The notes: a model not told the origin generated them from the sequence alone. A stretch of DNA of 64,000 nucleotides from Deltaproteobacteria bacterium (GCA_016713665.1 JADJOR010000001.1:1054001-1118000), one strand, 5' to 3'. Shown: positions 8,769-18,197, counted from the stretch's first letter. Translations and numbers: made by a program.

Positions 8769-9625
8769 CAGGCGATCAGCCGCTCGGCCGCGCGCTCGAG
8801 CGCCGCCCGTCGCTCGGCGAGCCCGATTCCCCCCGGATCCGCGGGCCAGGGCGCCGGATGCAGCAGCACCGTCATCCCCGCCCCCTCGAGCCTTCGCCGC
8901 GCGGCCGCATCCGGCGCCTCGCGCAGCGCGAGCGCGATCTCGAACGCCTCGTTCGCTCGCCCCGCCTCTCGTCGCGCCCGCTGGACCTGCTCGATCCGCT
9001 CGAGCGCCCCGGCCTCGTCGTAGTAGATCCCGAGCCACCCGTCGCACCGCGCCGCCCGCCGCATGGCGACCGCGCTCTCGCCCCCGACCCAGACCGGCGG
9101 CCGGCGCGAAGGCACGGGCTGCATCTGGAGCGGTGCAAAGTCGTAGAACTCGCCGTGGTGCTCGACCATCTCGCCCGAGAGGAGCTTCGCGACGACCTCG
9201 AGCATCTCGTCGGTTCGCCGACCGCGGGCCTCGAAACGTTGACCGGTCAGGGCGAACTCTTCCGCCATCCAGCCGACGCCGACCCCGAAGACGACGCGAT
9301 CCCCCGCGAAGACGGCCGCCGTCGAGACGGCCTTCGCGACCGTGAATGGATCCCGCAGCGGGAGCACGTAGACGTTCGTCAGAAAGCGCACGCGGGTCGT
9401 GACCTGGCTGAGCGCCGCGATCGCGACGAACGGATCGGGATAGGGCGTGCTCGTGCCCGCCTCCATGCGTCCGTCCGCGGAATAGGGATAGCGGGAGGCC
9501 ACCTCGCGCGGCCGCACGAGATGATCGCTCAAGCCGATGCCGTCGAAGCCGAGCCGTTCGGCGAGGGCGGCGAGCTCGGGGAGCTCGCGGGTGGGTGTGC
9601 GCGAGAGGACCTGGAAGATCTGCAT
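8768..9625 (-). CDS. LLM-class F420-dependent oxidoreductase
   Basis: A 285-aa luciferase-like monooxygenase-fold protein. Characteristic stretches are the N-terminal LAALAERLGFDGIGLSDHL, the TRVRFLTNVYVLPLRDPF strand, GDRVVFGVGVGWMAEEF and PPVWVGGESAVAMRRAA. These occur in F420-dependent reductases or dehydrogenases of the LLM class; cofactor F420 use is inferred from family, not visible as a unique motif. The start lies 1 base after the upstream DUF1214 stop, and its stop overlaps the sulfotransferase start. Four LLM genes occur in this window. Confidence 0.87.
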   Translation of the reverse strand: MQIFQVLSRTPTRELPELAALAERLGFDGIGLSDHLVRPREVASRYPYSADGRMEAGTSTPYPDPFVAIAALSQVTTRVRFLTNVYVLPLRDPFTVAKAVSTAAVFAGDRVVFGVGVGWMAEEFALTGQRFEARGRRTDEMLEVVAKLLSGEMVEHHGEFYDFAPLQMQPVPSRRPPVWVGGESAVAMRRAARCDGWLGIYYDEAGALERIEQVQRARREAGRANEAFEIALALREAPDAAARRRLEGAGMTVLLHPAPWPADPGGIGLAERRAALERAAERLIA

Positions 9626-9626
9626 C

Positions 9627-10730
9627 TCAGCGCCGCCCGGAGAAGGCGGGGATGCGGTCGAAGGCGACGACCCGCTGCTCGACGACGGGCTGCGCGCGGC
9701 CCTTCACGATCCGGAGTCCCATCGTGCCGCGGGCGTGATGGGCGGTGTCGATCCAGTTCGGGTGGCCGGGGTCGCGGTGGGCGACGACGATGCGGATGCG
9801 GCCGTCGGCCTCGGGCCTCGCGGCGAGGCCGTTCAGGTCGATCCGGTGGTCGCGGTAGTCGAGGGACTCGAGCCAGTAGTTGTTGAGCTGGAAATTCCAG
9901 TAGTCGCATTCCGGCGGCCGGAACTCGAGCAGCCAGGCCTCGTCGCGCGCGAGCGACCAATAGCCCTGGAGATAGAAGAGGCTCGGATCGCCCTGGGCCC
10001 GGGAGACGTCGAGCGGCCGGACCTCGTTCGGATGCTGCTGGAAGTCCCGCGCCCAGTCGGCGAAGAGCGCCGTATTGCCCTTCACGTAGCGGGCCGCGGC
10101 GAGCAGCCGGTCGTGGAAGGTCGCGGCGTCGAGGGGCGGCGCGCCCTGCCCTTCGCCCAGGCGCTCGAGCTCGAGCTCGGCCACCGTCTCGCGGCGGCGA
10201 TCCGTGAAGGTCTGGCGCACGACGAGCTGATGCGACCCCGCTTCGGCGTCGAGGGCGATCCAGTTGCCCGGCCGGGGCTTCGCGCTGAGCGAGATCTCGA
10301 ACCGTCCCTCCGCATCGACCACGAGCTTCGAACGTTCGAGCGAGCCGCTGCAGCCGGATCGCGGACTGCCCATCCCGCCGTAGTAGGCGCCGAAGGAGAG
10401 GACCGGCACCGTCCCGAGGCGTCCGCGGATCCGGTACTCGTGGTCGCCGTGGAGCGGCGCCGTCAGGTAGTACGAGTCCGGGTTGTCGCAGCCGAGCTTG
10501 ATGTCCGGCCGGCAACCGAGGGCGAGGCGCGGCGTGCGCGGCTCGGCGTTCTCGACGTGCATCTCGAGGGCGAGGCGCAGGATGCGCGTCAGGTAGCGAT
10601 AGCCCTCGGCGCGATCGAGGGGATCCGTCGGAACCTCGGGCCGCAGCACGGTCTCCCCCGCGCTCTTCAGCACGTCGCAGAACTCGCTCCAGAGCGCGCC
10701 CGACATCGTCCGCTCGACCCTGCCGTCCAT
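9627..10730 (-). CDS. DUF1214-domain protein
   Basis: A 367-aa protein whose C-terminal half matches the DUF1214 pattern: a run of beta strands with FYLQGYWSLARDEAWLLEF, CDYWNFQLNNYWLESLDY and a final GLRIVKGRAQPVVEQRVV. DUF1214 proteins are frequent beside CoA-transferases and sulfotransferases in steroid- or lipid-catabolic islands, but their activity is not established. I chose the ATG at 10730 rather than the one 11 codons upstream because AGGAGG lies 6 bases before it. It is the first gene of the minus-strand operon and is divergent from a SnoaL-like gene. Confidence 0.75.
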   Translation of the reverse strand: MDGRVERTMSGALWSEFCDVLKSAGETVLRPEVPTDPLDRAEGYRYLTRILRLALEMHVENAEPRTPRLALGCRPDIKLGCDNPDSYYLTAPLHGDHEYRIRGRLGTVPVLSFGAYYGGMGSPRSGCSGSLERSKLVVDAEGRFEISLSAKPRPGNWIALDAEAGSHQLVVRQTFTDRRRETVAELELERLGEGQGAPPLDAATFHDRLLAAARYVKGNTALFADWARDFQQHPNEVRPLDVSRAQGDPSLFYLQGYWSLARDEAWLLEFRPPECDYWNFQLNNYWLESLDYRDHRIDLNGLAARPEADGRIRIVVAHRDPGHPNWIDTAHHARGTMGLRIVKGRAQPVVEQRVVAFDRIPAFSGRR

Positions 10731-10854
10731 CGCCCGCCTCCTCTGCCTCGCCGTCGTCATCATCGCGGAGCCGGGACGCGCTCGCTACGGTGGCGGCGGC
10801 CGGCGTTGCGCCGCCCGAACCCCGGACGACGTCGACCGAAGAGGAGCCGCTCCC

Positions 10855-11352
10855 ATGACCGATCTGCAATCCCTCGAAGCCCGCATCCGGATCATCGAGG
10901 ACACGGAAGGCGTGAAGAAGGCGATGGCGCGCTACTGGCGCTGCCTCGACGACAAGCTCTGGAGCGAGCTGCCCGATTGCTTCACGCCCGACGTGATCGG
11001 CGACTACGGACAGCCGGCCTGGCGCCGCGAGGGTCGCGACGCGCTCGTCGCGTTCCTGCGCGAGAACGAGGGCGCCGCCGACATCCGCATCAGCCACGGC
11101 GGCATGAACCCCGAGGTCGAGATCGAGAGCGAGAGCGAGGCGAGCGGGATCTTCAAGCTCCACGACTGGGTCGTGATCGGGAGCCAGACGCGGATGCGCG
11201 GCTTCGCGCAGTATCGAATGCGCTTCCGGAAGGACGCCGGGCGCTGGCGGATCCATCGCATGGACCTGCGCTACCGCTACCGAGAGGACCACGCGGTCTA
11301 TCTCGACGGCAAGCCCGCCTGGACGACGCCGGCGCTCGAGAACCAGAGCTGA
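10855..11352 (+). CDS. SnoaL-like (NTF2-fold) protein
   Basis: A 165-aa SnoaL-like protein: an N-terminal helix pair (LEARIRIIEDTEGVKKAMARYWRCLDDKLW) is followed by the acidic CFTPDVIGDYG loop, GRDALVAFLREN and four beta strands ending WRIHRMDLRYRYRED. GAGGAG stands 8 bases before the ATG. It is transcribed divergently from the DUF1214-led operon (124 bp apart), so the two units may share regulation. Reaction unknown. Confidence 0.8.
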   Translation: MTDLQSLEARIRIIEDTEGVKKAMARYWRCLDDKLWSELPDCFTPDVIGDYGQPAWRREGRDALVAFLRENEGAADIRISHGGMNPEVEIESESEASGIFKLHDWVVIGSQTRMRGFAQYRMRFRKDAGRWRIHRMDLRYRYREDHAVYLDGKPAWTTPALENQS

Positions 11353-11367
11353 ATCGGGGTCCGCGCG

Positions 11368-11868
11368 TCAGGCGACCTTGGCGGTCAGGATCGTGAGGTT
11401 GCCCCCGCCTCCGCCGCCGTAGCCCTCGACCTCGACGTGGACGTCGATGCGCTCGACGGGCTTCGCGATCACCGCCTTCGCATCGGCCGGCATCGCCGCG
11501 AGCCCCGACGTGAGATCGGTCCAGCGGACGTGCGGCGCGCCGTCGACGCAGAGCACGCCGGCCAGGATGTTCGCCACCTCGCGAAAGGCGTCGACGAGGT
11601 TCGGGCTCAGCTTCCCCGCCTTGATGTCGTCCTGGGCCGATCCGATCGGCACCATCGCGAGCGCGGCGCCCAGATAGGCCGCGAGCTCGAGATCGAGCTG
11701 ACAGACCGCGGCGAGCTTGCCGTCGCGACCCACGTAGCGGGCCGTCTGACAGCTGTCCTTGAACTTGTTGGGCGTCTTGCTCGCGGTGACCGTCGTCGCC
11801 CGGCCGATCAGCGGCTCGAGGTGATCGGAGAGCTCCTTGAGCTTCGGACAATGGATCTTCGCGGCCAT
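11368..11868 (-). CDS. CheX/CheC-like chemotaxis phosphatase-related protein
   Basis: A 166-aa protein with a signature shared with CheC/CheX phosphatases and with the CheX of this window: an acidic residue followed by ANILAG (DAFREVANILAGVL here, EILDAAGEMANILAGNL there). It also has a central AAYLGAALAMVPIGSAQDD stretch and a glycine-rich YGGGGGGNL segment near the C-terminus. It lies 26 bp downstream of a cheY on the same strand, which supports a role in dephosphorylating or modulating that receiver. The N-terminus (IHCPKLKELSDHLEPLIGRA) has no family I recognise. Function is inferred from the signature and location. Confidence 0.6.
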   Translation of the reverse strand: MAAKIHCPKLKELSDHLEPLIGRATTVTASKTPNKFKDSCQTARYVGRDGKLAAVCQLDLELAAYLGAALAMVPIGSAQDDIKAGKLSPNLVDAFREVANILAGVLCVDGAPHVRWTDLTSGLAAMPADAKAVIAKPVERIDVHVEVEGYGGGGGGNLTILTAKVA

Positions 11869-11894
11869 GGATCTCCCGCTCGGTCCCGACTCGA

Positions 11895-12257
11895 CTACTC
11901 GAGGACCTTGCCGAGCACGGACTGCATCGTCTCGGCGGTGAAGGGCTTGGTCAGGAACGCGACGGCGCCGGCTGCGGTCGCCTGCTGCTTCATCTCCGAG
12001 GTGCACTCGGAGGTGATGAAGGCGAAGGGGATCTCGAGCTTCTTCTCGCGCATCGCCTTGACGAGCTCGATGCCGGTCATCTCGGGCATGTTCCAGTCGG
12101 TGAGCACGAGATCGGGCGCGTCGGCCTCGATCTTGGCGAGGGCCTCCTTTCCGTTCTCCGCCTCTTCGATGGTGTGTCCGGAGAAGCCGGCCTGCTTCAG
12201 GGTGCGGACCACGATCTTCCGCATGATGCCGCTGTCGTCGACGACGAGAATCTTCAT
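11895..12257 (-). CDS. cheY: CheY-like single-domain response regulator
   Basis: A 120-aa stand-alone receiver domain. The acidic pair is at D7-D8 (VVDDS), the phosphoacceptor aspartate is D54 (LTDWNMPEMTG), the conserved Thr region is FITSECTSE and K104 sits in LTKPF. The DWNMP motif is typical for chemotaxis CheY. It is transcribed away from the main chemotaxis operon, with the CheX-like gene directly downstream, and shares a 354-bp divergent region with cheA. It is similar to the second CheY at 17829-18197. Confidence 0.9.
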   Translation of the reverse strand: MKILVVDDSGIMRKIVVRTLKQAGFSGHTIEEAENGKEALAKIEADAPDLVLTDWNMPEMTGIELVKAMREKKLEIPFAFITSECTSEMKQQATAAGAVAFLTKPFTAETMQSVLGKVLE

Positions 12258-12611
12258 GAACGCCTCCCCGATGGATCGAGCCCTGACTGGGATTCGTCAC
12301 GGACGCGACGGGAGACGAATCGATCCCGCACGGCGTGATGGCCGCATATTCGGTGCGGGACGATTCCGACTGGAGCGCATTTTTTCGCGATGGATTCGAG
12401 CCGCCCGCTCGCCGGGAGGCGTGGTGAACCATCACAACCTCGTGCGCCGGCGCTGCGTCGCCCATTCATGCGGAACGCCGGGATCATCGTGCGTTTCGTT
12501 CTGCAACGACCGTCTCGCTCGCTCTACGACCTGCTCGTCTTCGTCGTGGCACACGTCTTGCTCAGTCGACACGCGTGCAGCCTCGGCTTCTGCCGAAGGT
12601 GGGAGTCGCCC
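12258..12611. other. Divergent regulatory region between cheY (minus) and cheA (plus)
   Basis: 354 bp without a convincing gene. It contains a T6 tract (GCATTTTTTCGCG near 12380) and, on the plus strand, a match to the sigma-54 promoter consensus at 12547-12562. The frame upstream of cheA is open through this region but its residues show no family pattern. Confidence 0.6.
12547..12562 (+). promoter_or_regulatory. Putative sigma-54 (-24/-12) promoter of the chemotaxis operon
   Basis: The sequence TGGCAC-ACGTC-TTGCT matches the sigma-54 consensus (TGGCAC, 5 bases, TTGCW) at every consensus position, with the invariant GG and GC exactly 10 bases apart. Transcription would start near 12573, about 40 bases before the cheA GTG. 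If used, expression needs an NtrC-type activator; I did not identify its upstream binding site. Confidence 0.65.
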
Positions 12612-15160
12612 GTGCTCGATAGCGACGAAGAGCAGAATGAGCTGATCCAGGAGTTCCTGGTCGAGTGCTACGAAGGGCTCGACAAGCTGGACCAGGATCT
12701 GCTGACCCTCGAAGAGGATCCGCAAAACACCGAGATCCTCTCCGGCATTTTCCGCACCTTCCATACGATCAAGGGCACCGCGGGCTTCCTCGCCTTCGGA
12801 AAGCTCGAGGCCGTCGCCCACACCGCCGAGAACCTCCTCTCGAAGCTCCGGGACGGCGCGCTCGTCATGAACACCGGGCGCGCCGACGCCCTCCTCAAGA
12901 CCGTCGACACGCTCCGCGCGATCCTGGCCTCGATCGAGAGTGCGCGAAGCGAGGGCGACGAGGACTGCACCGAGCTCCTCGACAATCTGAAGCGCCTGCA
13001 GCAGGCGGACCAGGACGGCTTCCTCTCCTCCGGCGCAGCGCCCGCGAGCGCGACGGCAACTTCCCCGGCACCGCCGGCTCCGATGACGGATCCGGAGACG
13101 AAAGCCGCCGCGGCCCTCGAGTCGACGCCCGAGCCGACGACGGAGAGCGCCCCGAAAGCGACCTCGACCCCCGCCCCGGCGATCGCCCCCTCCCCCGCGA
13201 GCCTGCCCGAAGACGTCCTCGCCGCGCGGGCCGCGCGCTGGGCTTCCCCGCCGCCGTCGATGGCGGCGGCCCAGCCGACGGCGGCCGTCGGACCGGTCGG
13301 CCGATGCCCCGGCCGACCAAAGGCAGAAGCCGGCCGAACAAGAGAGCAAGGCGAAGAGCCAAGGAGGAGTCGACGAGCGCCCGCGTCGGCCCTCGGCGCG
13401 CGCCTGGCAAGCCGAACGCGGTCGACACCTCGATCCGCGTCGATGTCCATCTGCTCGACTCGATCATGAACCTGGTGGGCGAGCTCGTCCTGACCCGCAA
13501 CCAGATCGTGCAGCACACCGCGAGCGACCCGAGCTCGACCCTCGCCGCGACCTCGCAGCGGCTGAACCTCATCACGAGCGATCTCCAGGAGGGCGTGATG
13601 AAGACCCGGATGCAGCCCATCCGGAACGTCTGGAGCAAGTTCCCCCGCGTCGTCCGGGATCTGACCGCCGCCTGCGGCAAGCGCGCCACCCTCGTCATGG
13701 AGGGTGAGGACACCGAGCTCGACCGCACGATCCTCGAGGCGATCAAGGACCCGCTCACCCACATGGTCCGCAACTCGGTGGACCACGGGATCGAGTCGGT
13801 CGAGGAGCGCGTCGCCGCCGGCAAGCCCGCCGAGGGGACCCTCAAGCTGCGCGCCTATCACGAGGGCGGCCAGGTCAACCTCGAGCTGATCGACGACGGC
13901 CATGGAATCAATGTCGACCGCGTCAAGGAGAAGGCGATCGAGCGCGGGCTCCTGACCCGGGACAAGGCCGGTCGGATGAGCGAGCGCGAGGCCCTTCAGC
14001 TGATCTTCCTGCCAGGCTTCTCGACCGCCGCCAAGGTCACCAACGTCTCCGGCCGCGGCGTCGGCATGGACGTCGTCCGGACCAACATCGAGAAGATCGG
14101 CGGCACGGTCGACATCCAGAGCGCCAAGGGCGAAGGCACGACGCTCCGGATCAAGATCCCGCTGACCCTCGCCATCATCCCGACGCTGCTCGTCACCGTC
14201 GACGGCTGCCGCTTCGCGATTCCCCAGGTCAGCCTGATCGAGCTCGTCCGCCTCGAGGGCGAGCGCGCCCGCGACGCGATCGAGGAGGTCCACGGGACGC
14301 CCGTCTACCGCCTGCGCGGCGAGCTGCTCCCGCTCGTCGATCTCCGCGGCGAGCTCGGTCTGCGCCCCCGGCCGGCGGCTGGCCCGATCGCGACGTCCGA
14401 AGCCGACGAGACGACCGGCGCGGAGCTCTCCCTCAACATCGTCGTGCTGCAGGCCGACGATCGACAGTACGGCCTGATCGTCGATTCGGTCAACGACACC
14501 GAGGAGATCGTCGTCAAGCCTCTGTCGCAACAGATCCGCGACATCCCGGTCTACGCGGGGGCGACGATCCTCGGCGACGGCCGTGTCGCCCTGATCCTCG
14601 ACTCGATCGGGATCGCGAAGCGCGCCCACGTCCTCGACGACCAGCATGGCCACAAGCAGGCGCGCGCCGAGGCCGCCGTCGAAGCGCCCGCCCCGCTCCG
14701 CACGGGCGACATCGAGACGCTCCTGCTGCTCGACCTCGACGAGAATCGCGCGGCGATTCCGCTCTCGTCGGTCGCACGCCTCGAGGAGATTCCCGTCGCC
14801 GAAGTCGAGCAGAGTGGCGACTTCCTCGTGACCCAGTACCGCGATCGGATCATGCCCCTCGTCTGGCTCGGACGAGCGAAATCCCGAGCCGGCCAGCGCC
14901 TCCCGGATTCCGACGAACGGCTCCAGGTCATCGTCCATGCGTCGGGCGATCAGTGCGTCGGGCTCGTCGTCGACCGGATCCACGACATCGTCGACGCATC
15001 CGTCGTGATCGAACGGACCACGAACCGGGCCGACACCCTGGGCTCCGCCGTCGTCCAGGGCCGGGTCACGGACCTCCTCGACATCGCCGGCATCGTCCAC
15101 CGCGCCATCCCCGGCCTCGCTCGACAGGCCGCGTCGCGCGCCGAAGGAGCCCGATCGTGA
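12612..15160 (+). CDS. cheA: Chemotaxis histidine kinase CheA with tandem CheW-like domains (frameshift in linker)
   Basis: About 849 aa after repair. P1 HPt domain: phosphoacceptor His51 in FRTFHTIKGTAGFLAF. A long Ala/Pro/Ser/Thr/Glu linker replaces a recognisable P2. P3 dimerisation: HLLDSIMNLVGELVLTRNQ. P4 ATPase: N-box HMVRNSVDHGIES, G1 ELIDDGHGIN and GRGVGMDVV. P5 CheW-like domain, then a second CheW-like domain over roughly the last 150 residues. The P1 part and the P3-P5 part are in different frames; one missing base in the CCCC run at 13307-13310 would join them. GTG start at 12612 has GGAG 6 bases upstream. The stop overlaps cheW (GTGA). Confidence 0.88.
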
Positions 15161-15600
15161 GCCGCCCTGCCCAGCTCTGCACCTTCACGGTCGCCGACAC
15201 CCTGCTCGGACTCGAGGTCGAGCACGTGCAGGAGGTGCTCCGATTCCACGAGATGGCCCGCGTCCCGCTCGCTTCCGACACGATCGAGGGCCTCATCAAC
15301 CTCCGCGGTCAGATCGTGACCGCGATCGACATGCGGCGGCGTTTCAGCCTCCCGCCCCGGCAGGAAGATCAGCGCCCGATGAACGTGGTGCTGAGTCCGA
15401 GCCACGGCTCGGTCAGCCTGCTCGTCGACGACATCGGCGACGTGCTCGACCTCGACGATCAGGCGATGGAGAGCCCCCCGGCGACCCTCGACCCCGCCTA
15501 TCACGACCTGATCCGGGGCGTCTACAAGCTCGACGGCCGGTTGCTCCTCATGCTCGACCCGACGAAAGCGATCGACCTCGCGGCCCCGGAGACCGCCTGA
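15157..15600 (+). CDS. cheW: Chemotaxis coupling protein CheW
   Basis: A 147-aa CheW that links receptors to CheA. It is a single CheW domain: LCTFTVADTLLGLEVEHVQEVL, then MARVPLASDTIEGLINLRGQIVTAIDMRRRF with the conserved NLRG turn, and a second barrel half with VSLLVDDIGDVL and YKLDGRLLLMLD. The GTG start overlaps the cheA stop by 4 bases, with AAGGAG 7 bases upstream, indicating coupled translation. A perfect hairpin follows 9 bases after the stop, before the receptor gene. Confidence 0.92.
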   Translation: MSRPAQLCTFTVADTLLGLEVEHVQEVLRFHEMARVPLASDTIEGLINLRGQIVTAIDMRRRFSLPPRQEDQRPMNVVLSPSHGSVSLLVDDIGDVLDLDDQAMESPPATLDPAYHDLIRGVYKLDGRLLLMLDPTKAIDLAAPETA

Positions 15601-15609
15601 AACCCGACT

Positions 15610-15632
15610 GGAGCGGACCGACGGTCCGCTCC
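15610..15632 (+). promoter_or_regulatory. Intergenic hairpin between cheW and mcp
   Basis: A perfect inverted repeat with 11-base arms (GGAGCGGACCG and its complement) around a single central base. It is followed by GAAAGC rather than a T-run, so it is more likely an mRNA stability or attenuation element than a strong intrinsic terminator. Confidence 0.5.
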
Positions 15633-15685
15633 GAAAGCAGACAGAAGCTTCGACGCCGCCCGGCGTTCGATCCAAGGAGAGGGAA

Positions 15686-17822
15686 GTGGAGTTCTTCAAA
15701 CGCATGCGGCTCACCAAGCAGATCACGCTGGTCATCGCGCTCACGCTCGCGATGGGCGTCGGTTCGACCCTCGCGACCCTGAAGGGAATGCAGGACGGCG
15801 GTCAGATGCTCTCCGACATGCATGGCGAGCAGGTCTACCACCAGCTCCTGCTGAAGGCGGTCATCGACAACTACGCCGTCGCGATCGTCGATGCGGCCCA
15901 CAAGGCCCGCGACGGGGCGCTCACGATGGACCAGGCCCGATCCGGCATCGGGACCGCCGCGGCCGACAGCGAGAAGCGCTGGAAGGAGTTCACCTCGAGC
16001 GATCTCGATGCCGACGAGCAGTCCCTCGTCGACGAAGCCGATCCCATCTTCGTCGTGGCCAACCAGGCCGCGGACGAGCTCTCGGGCATCCTGGCTCGCG
16101 GCGATCGGGCGGCGCTCACCTCGTTCGCCGCCAACAAGCTCTATCCCGCCGTCGACCCGCTGACGGAGGTCTTGAGCCGCCTGATCACCCACCAATCGAA
16201 GTCGGCCCAGGCCCTCATCGACGAGTCGACCGCCGATCTCGAATTCCATACCGCGACGGGCCTCGGTGCCCTCGTGGTCGCGGCGGTGCTCGCCGCCCTG
16301 CTGACCTGGCTGATCTCGCGCATGGTGACCCAGAAGCTCGGCGGAGATCCGAGCGAGGTCAGCACGGTGGCCACGCGGATCGCGCGCAACGACCTCGACT
16401 TCCAGGTGACGATCCCGGAAGGCCTCACCGGCTCCGCCCTCAACGCCCTCGAGCAGATGCGCCAAGCTCGCCGAGGGCGAAGTGCTGAACGCCGACGCCA
16501 AAGGTCAGCTGGCGGCGATCGGCAAGTCACAGGCGGTCATCGAGTTCGAGCTCGACGGAACGATCCGGACCGCGAACGAGAACTTCCTCCACGCGCTCGG
16601 CTATTCCCTCGGCGAGATCAAGGGCCAGCACCACCGGATGTTCGTCGAGCCCGAGTTTGCCCGAAGCGGCGAGTACACCGCGTTCTGGAGCGCCCTCGGC
16701 CGCGGGGAGTACCAGGCCGCGGAGTACAAGCGGATCGGCAAGGGCGGCCGCGAGATCTGGATCCAGGCGTCCTACAACCCCATCTTGGACGCGAGCGGAA
16801 AGCCCGTGAAGGTCGTGAAGTACGCCACCGACATCACGGCCCAGGTCGAGGCGAAGAAGCGCCTCGAGGAGGGCGTCGACCATCTGCTCGAGGTCACGGC
16901 CCAGGCCGCGGAAGGCGACCTGACCGCCGAGGTCGTCCTCACGGGCAACGACCCCGTTGGCCGCATGGGCAAGAGCATCGCCCACATGCTGTCCAACCTG
17001 CGCAACAGCATGTCGACCATCAGTGGCCATACCCAGGCGCTCGCGAGCGCGTCCGAGGAGCTCTCGGCGGTCAGCCAGCAGATGGCGGCGAACGCCGAGG
17101 AGACCTCGACCCAGGCGACGACGGTCTCGGCGGCTTCGGTCCAGGTCAACCAGAACATCCAGTCGGTCGCGGCCGGGACGGAGGAGATGACGGTCAGCAT
17201 CCGCGAGATCGCGTCGAACGCATCGGAAGCCTCGAAGGTGGCGACCTCGGCGGTCGAGGTCGCAGCCAACACCTCGGCCACGATCCGCAAGCTCGGCGAG
17301 AGCAGCGCTGAGATCGGCCAGGTCATCAAGGTCATCACGTCGATCGCGCAGCAGACGAACCTGCTGGCCCTCAACGCGACGATCGAGGCGGCCCGGGCCG
17401 GCGAGGCGGGCAAGGGCTTCGCGGTCGTCGCCAACGAGGTCAAGGAGCTGGCCAAGGAGACGGCGAAGGCGACCGAGAACATCTCGCAGCGCATCGAGAC
17501 GATCCAGGCCGACACCAAGGCCGCCGTCGAGGCGACCGCCGAGATCGCGACGATCATCGGCCGGATCAACGAGATCCAGACGACGATCGCCGCCGCCGTC
17601 GAGGAGCAGACGGCGACGACCAACGAGATCGGGCGGACCGTCGCCGAGGCGGCCAAGGGGACCGACGAGATCACGTCGAACATCTCCGGCGTCGCCACGG
17701 CCTCCGAGGACACGACCCGGGGCGCCTCGGACATCAACAAGGCCTCGGCGGAGCTCGCGACCATGGCGTCCGAGCTGCAGAGCGCCGTCACCCGCTACCG
17801 CTTCGAGAATCGGGCGAGGTGA
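15686..17822 (+). CDS. Methyl-accepting chemotaxis protein with HAMP and PAS domains (frameshift)
   Basis: About 712 aa after repair. TM1 covers about residues 12-30, then a helical periplasmic domain of about 160 aa, TM2 (LGALVVAAVLAALLTWLI), HAMP, a PAS domain (FELDGTIRTANENFLHALGY to VKYATDIT) and the MCP signalling helices with the hairpin EAGKGFAVVANEVKELA. The frame breaks at 16457-16466: before it NALEQMR, after it KLAEGEVLNADAKG in another frame. Two missing bases, probably one GC unit in ATGCGC, would restore ALEQMRAKLAEGE. GTG start with AAGGAG 6 bases upstream. PAS between HAMP and the signalling domain suggests cytoplasmic redox or small-molecule sensing as well. Confidence 0.88.
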
Positions 17823-17828
17823 TCGAAG

Positions 17829-18197
17829 TTGAAGGCCATCACCGTCGATGATTCGAAGACGATCCGCGCGATCGTGAAGCGGACGCTCAAGGGGCTCGGC
17901 TTCGAGGTCGAGGAGGCCGAGGACGGCCTCGTCGCCCTCGAGAAGATCAAGCAGGCCTGGCCGATCGACCTCGCGGTCGTCGACTGGAACATGCCGAACA
18001 TGAACGGCATCGAGCTGGTCCGCGAGATCCGCCGCCGTCCCGAATGGTCGGGCATGCGGGTCATGATGGCGACGACCGAGAGCGAGATCAGCCAGATGCA
18101 GCTCGCCCTCGAGGCGGGCGCCGACGAATACCTGATGAAGCCCTTCGACCGCGAAGCCCTGGAGCAGAAGCTCGTGCTCCTCGGGCTCGTGGTCTGA
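17829..18197 (+). CDS. cheY: CheY response regulator
   Basis: A 122-aa single receiver domain that would carry the chemotaxis output. Acidic pair D7-D8 (TVDDS), phosphoacceptor D52 (VVDWNMPNMNG), Thr region MMATTES and K104 (YLMKPF). The start appears to be TTG at 17829, 6 bases after the receptor stop, with GAGG overlapping the end of the receptor gene. It lies between the receptor and cheB in the main operon. The output target (flagellar switch or type IV pilus) is not in the window. Confidence 0.92.
   Translation: MKAITVDDSKTIRAIVKRTLKGLGFEVEEAEDGLVALEKIKQAWPIDLAVVDWNMPNMNGIELVREIRRRPEWSGMRVMMATTESEISQMQLALEAGADEYLMKPFDREALEQKLVLLGLVV

Noticed and set aside
12668..15100. Long open frame of about 810 codons antisense to cheA
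   Set aside because: The sense strand carries unmistakable CheA motifs; the antisense protein has no motif and is typical of high-GC shadow frames.
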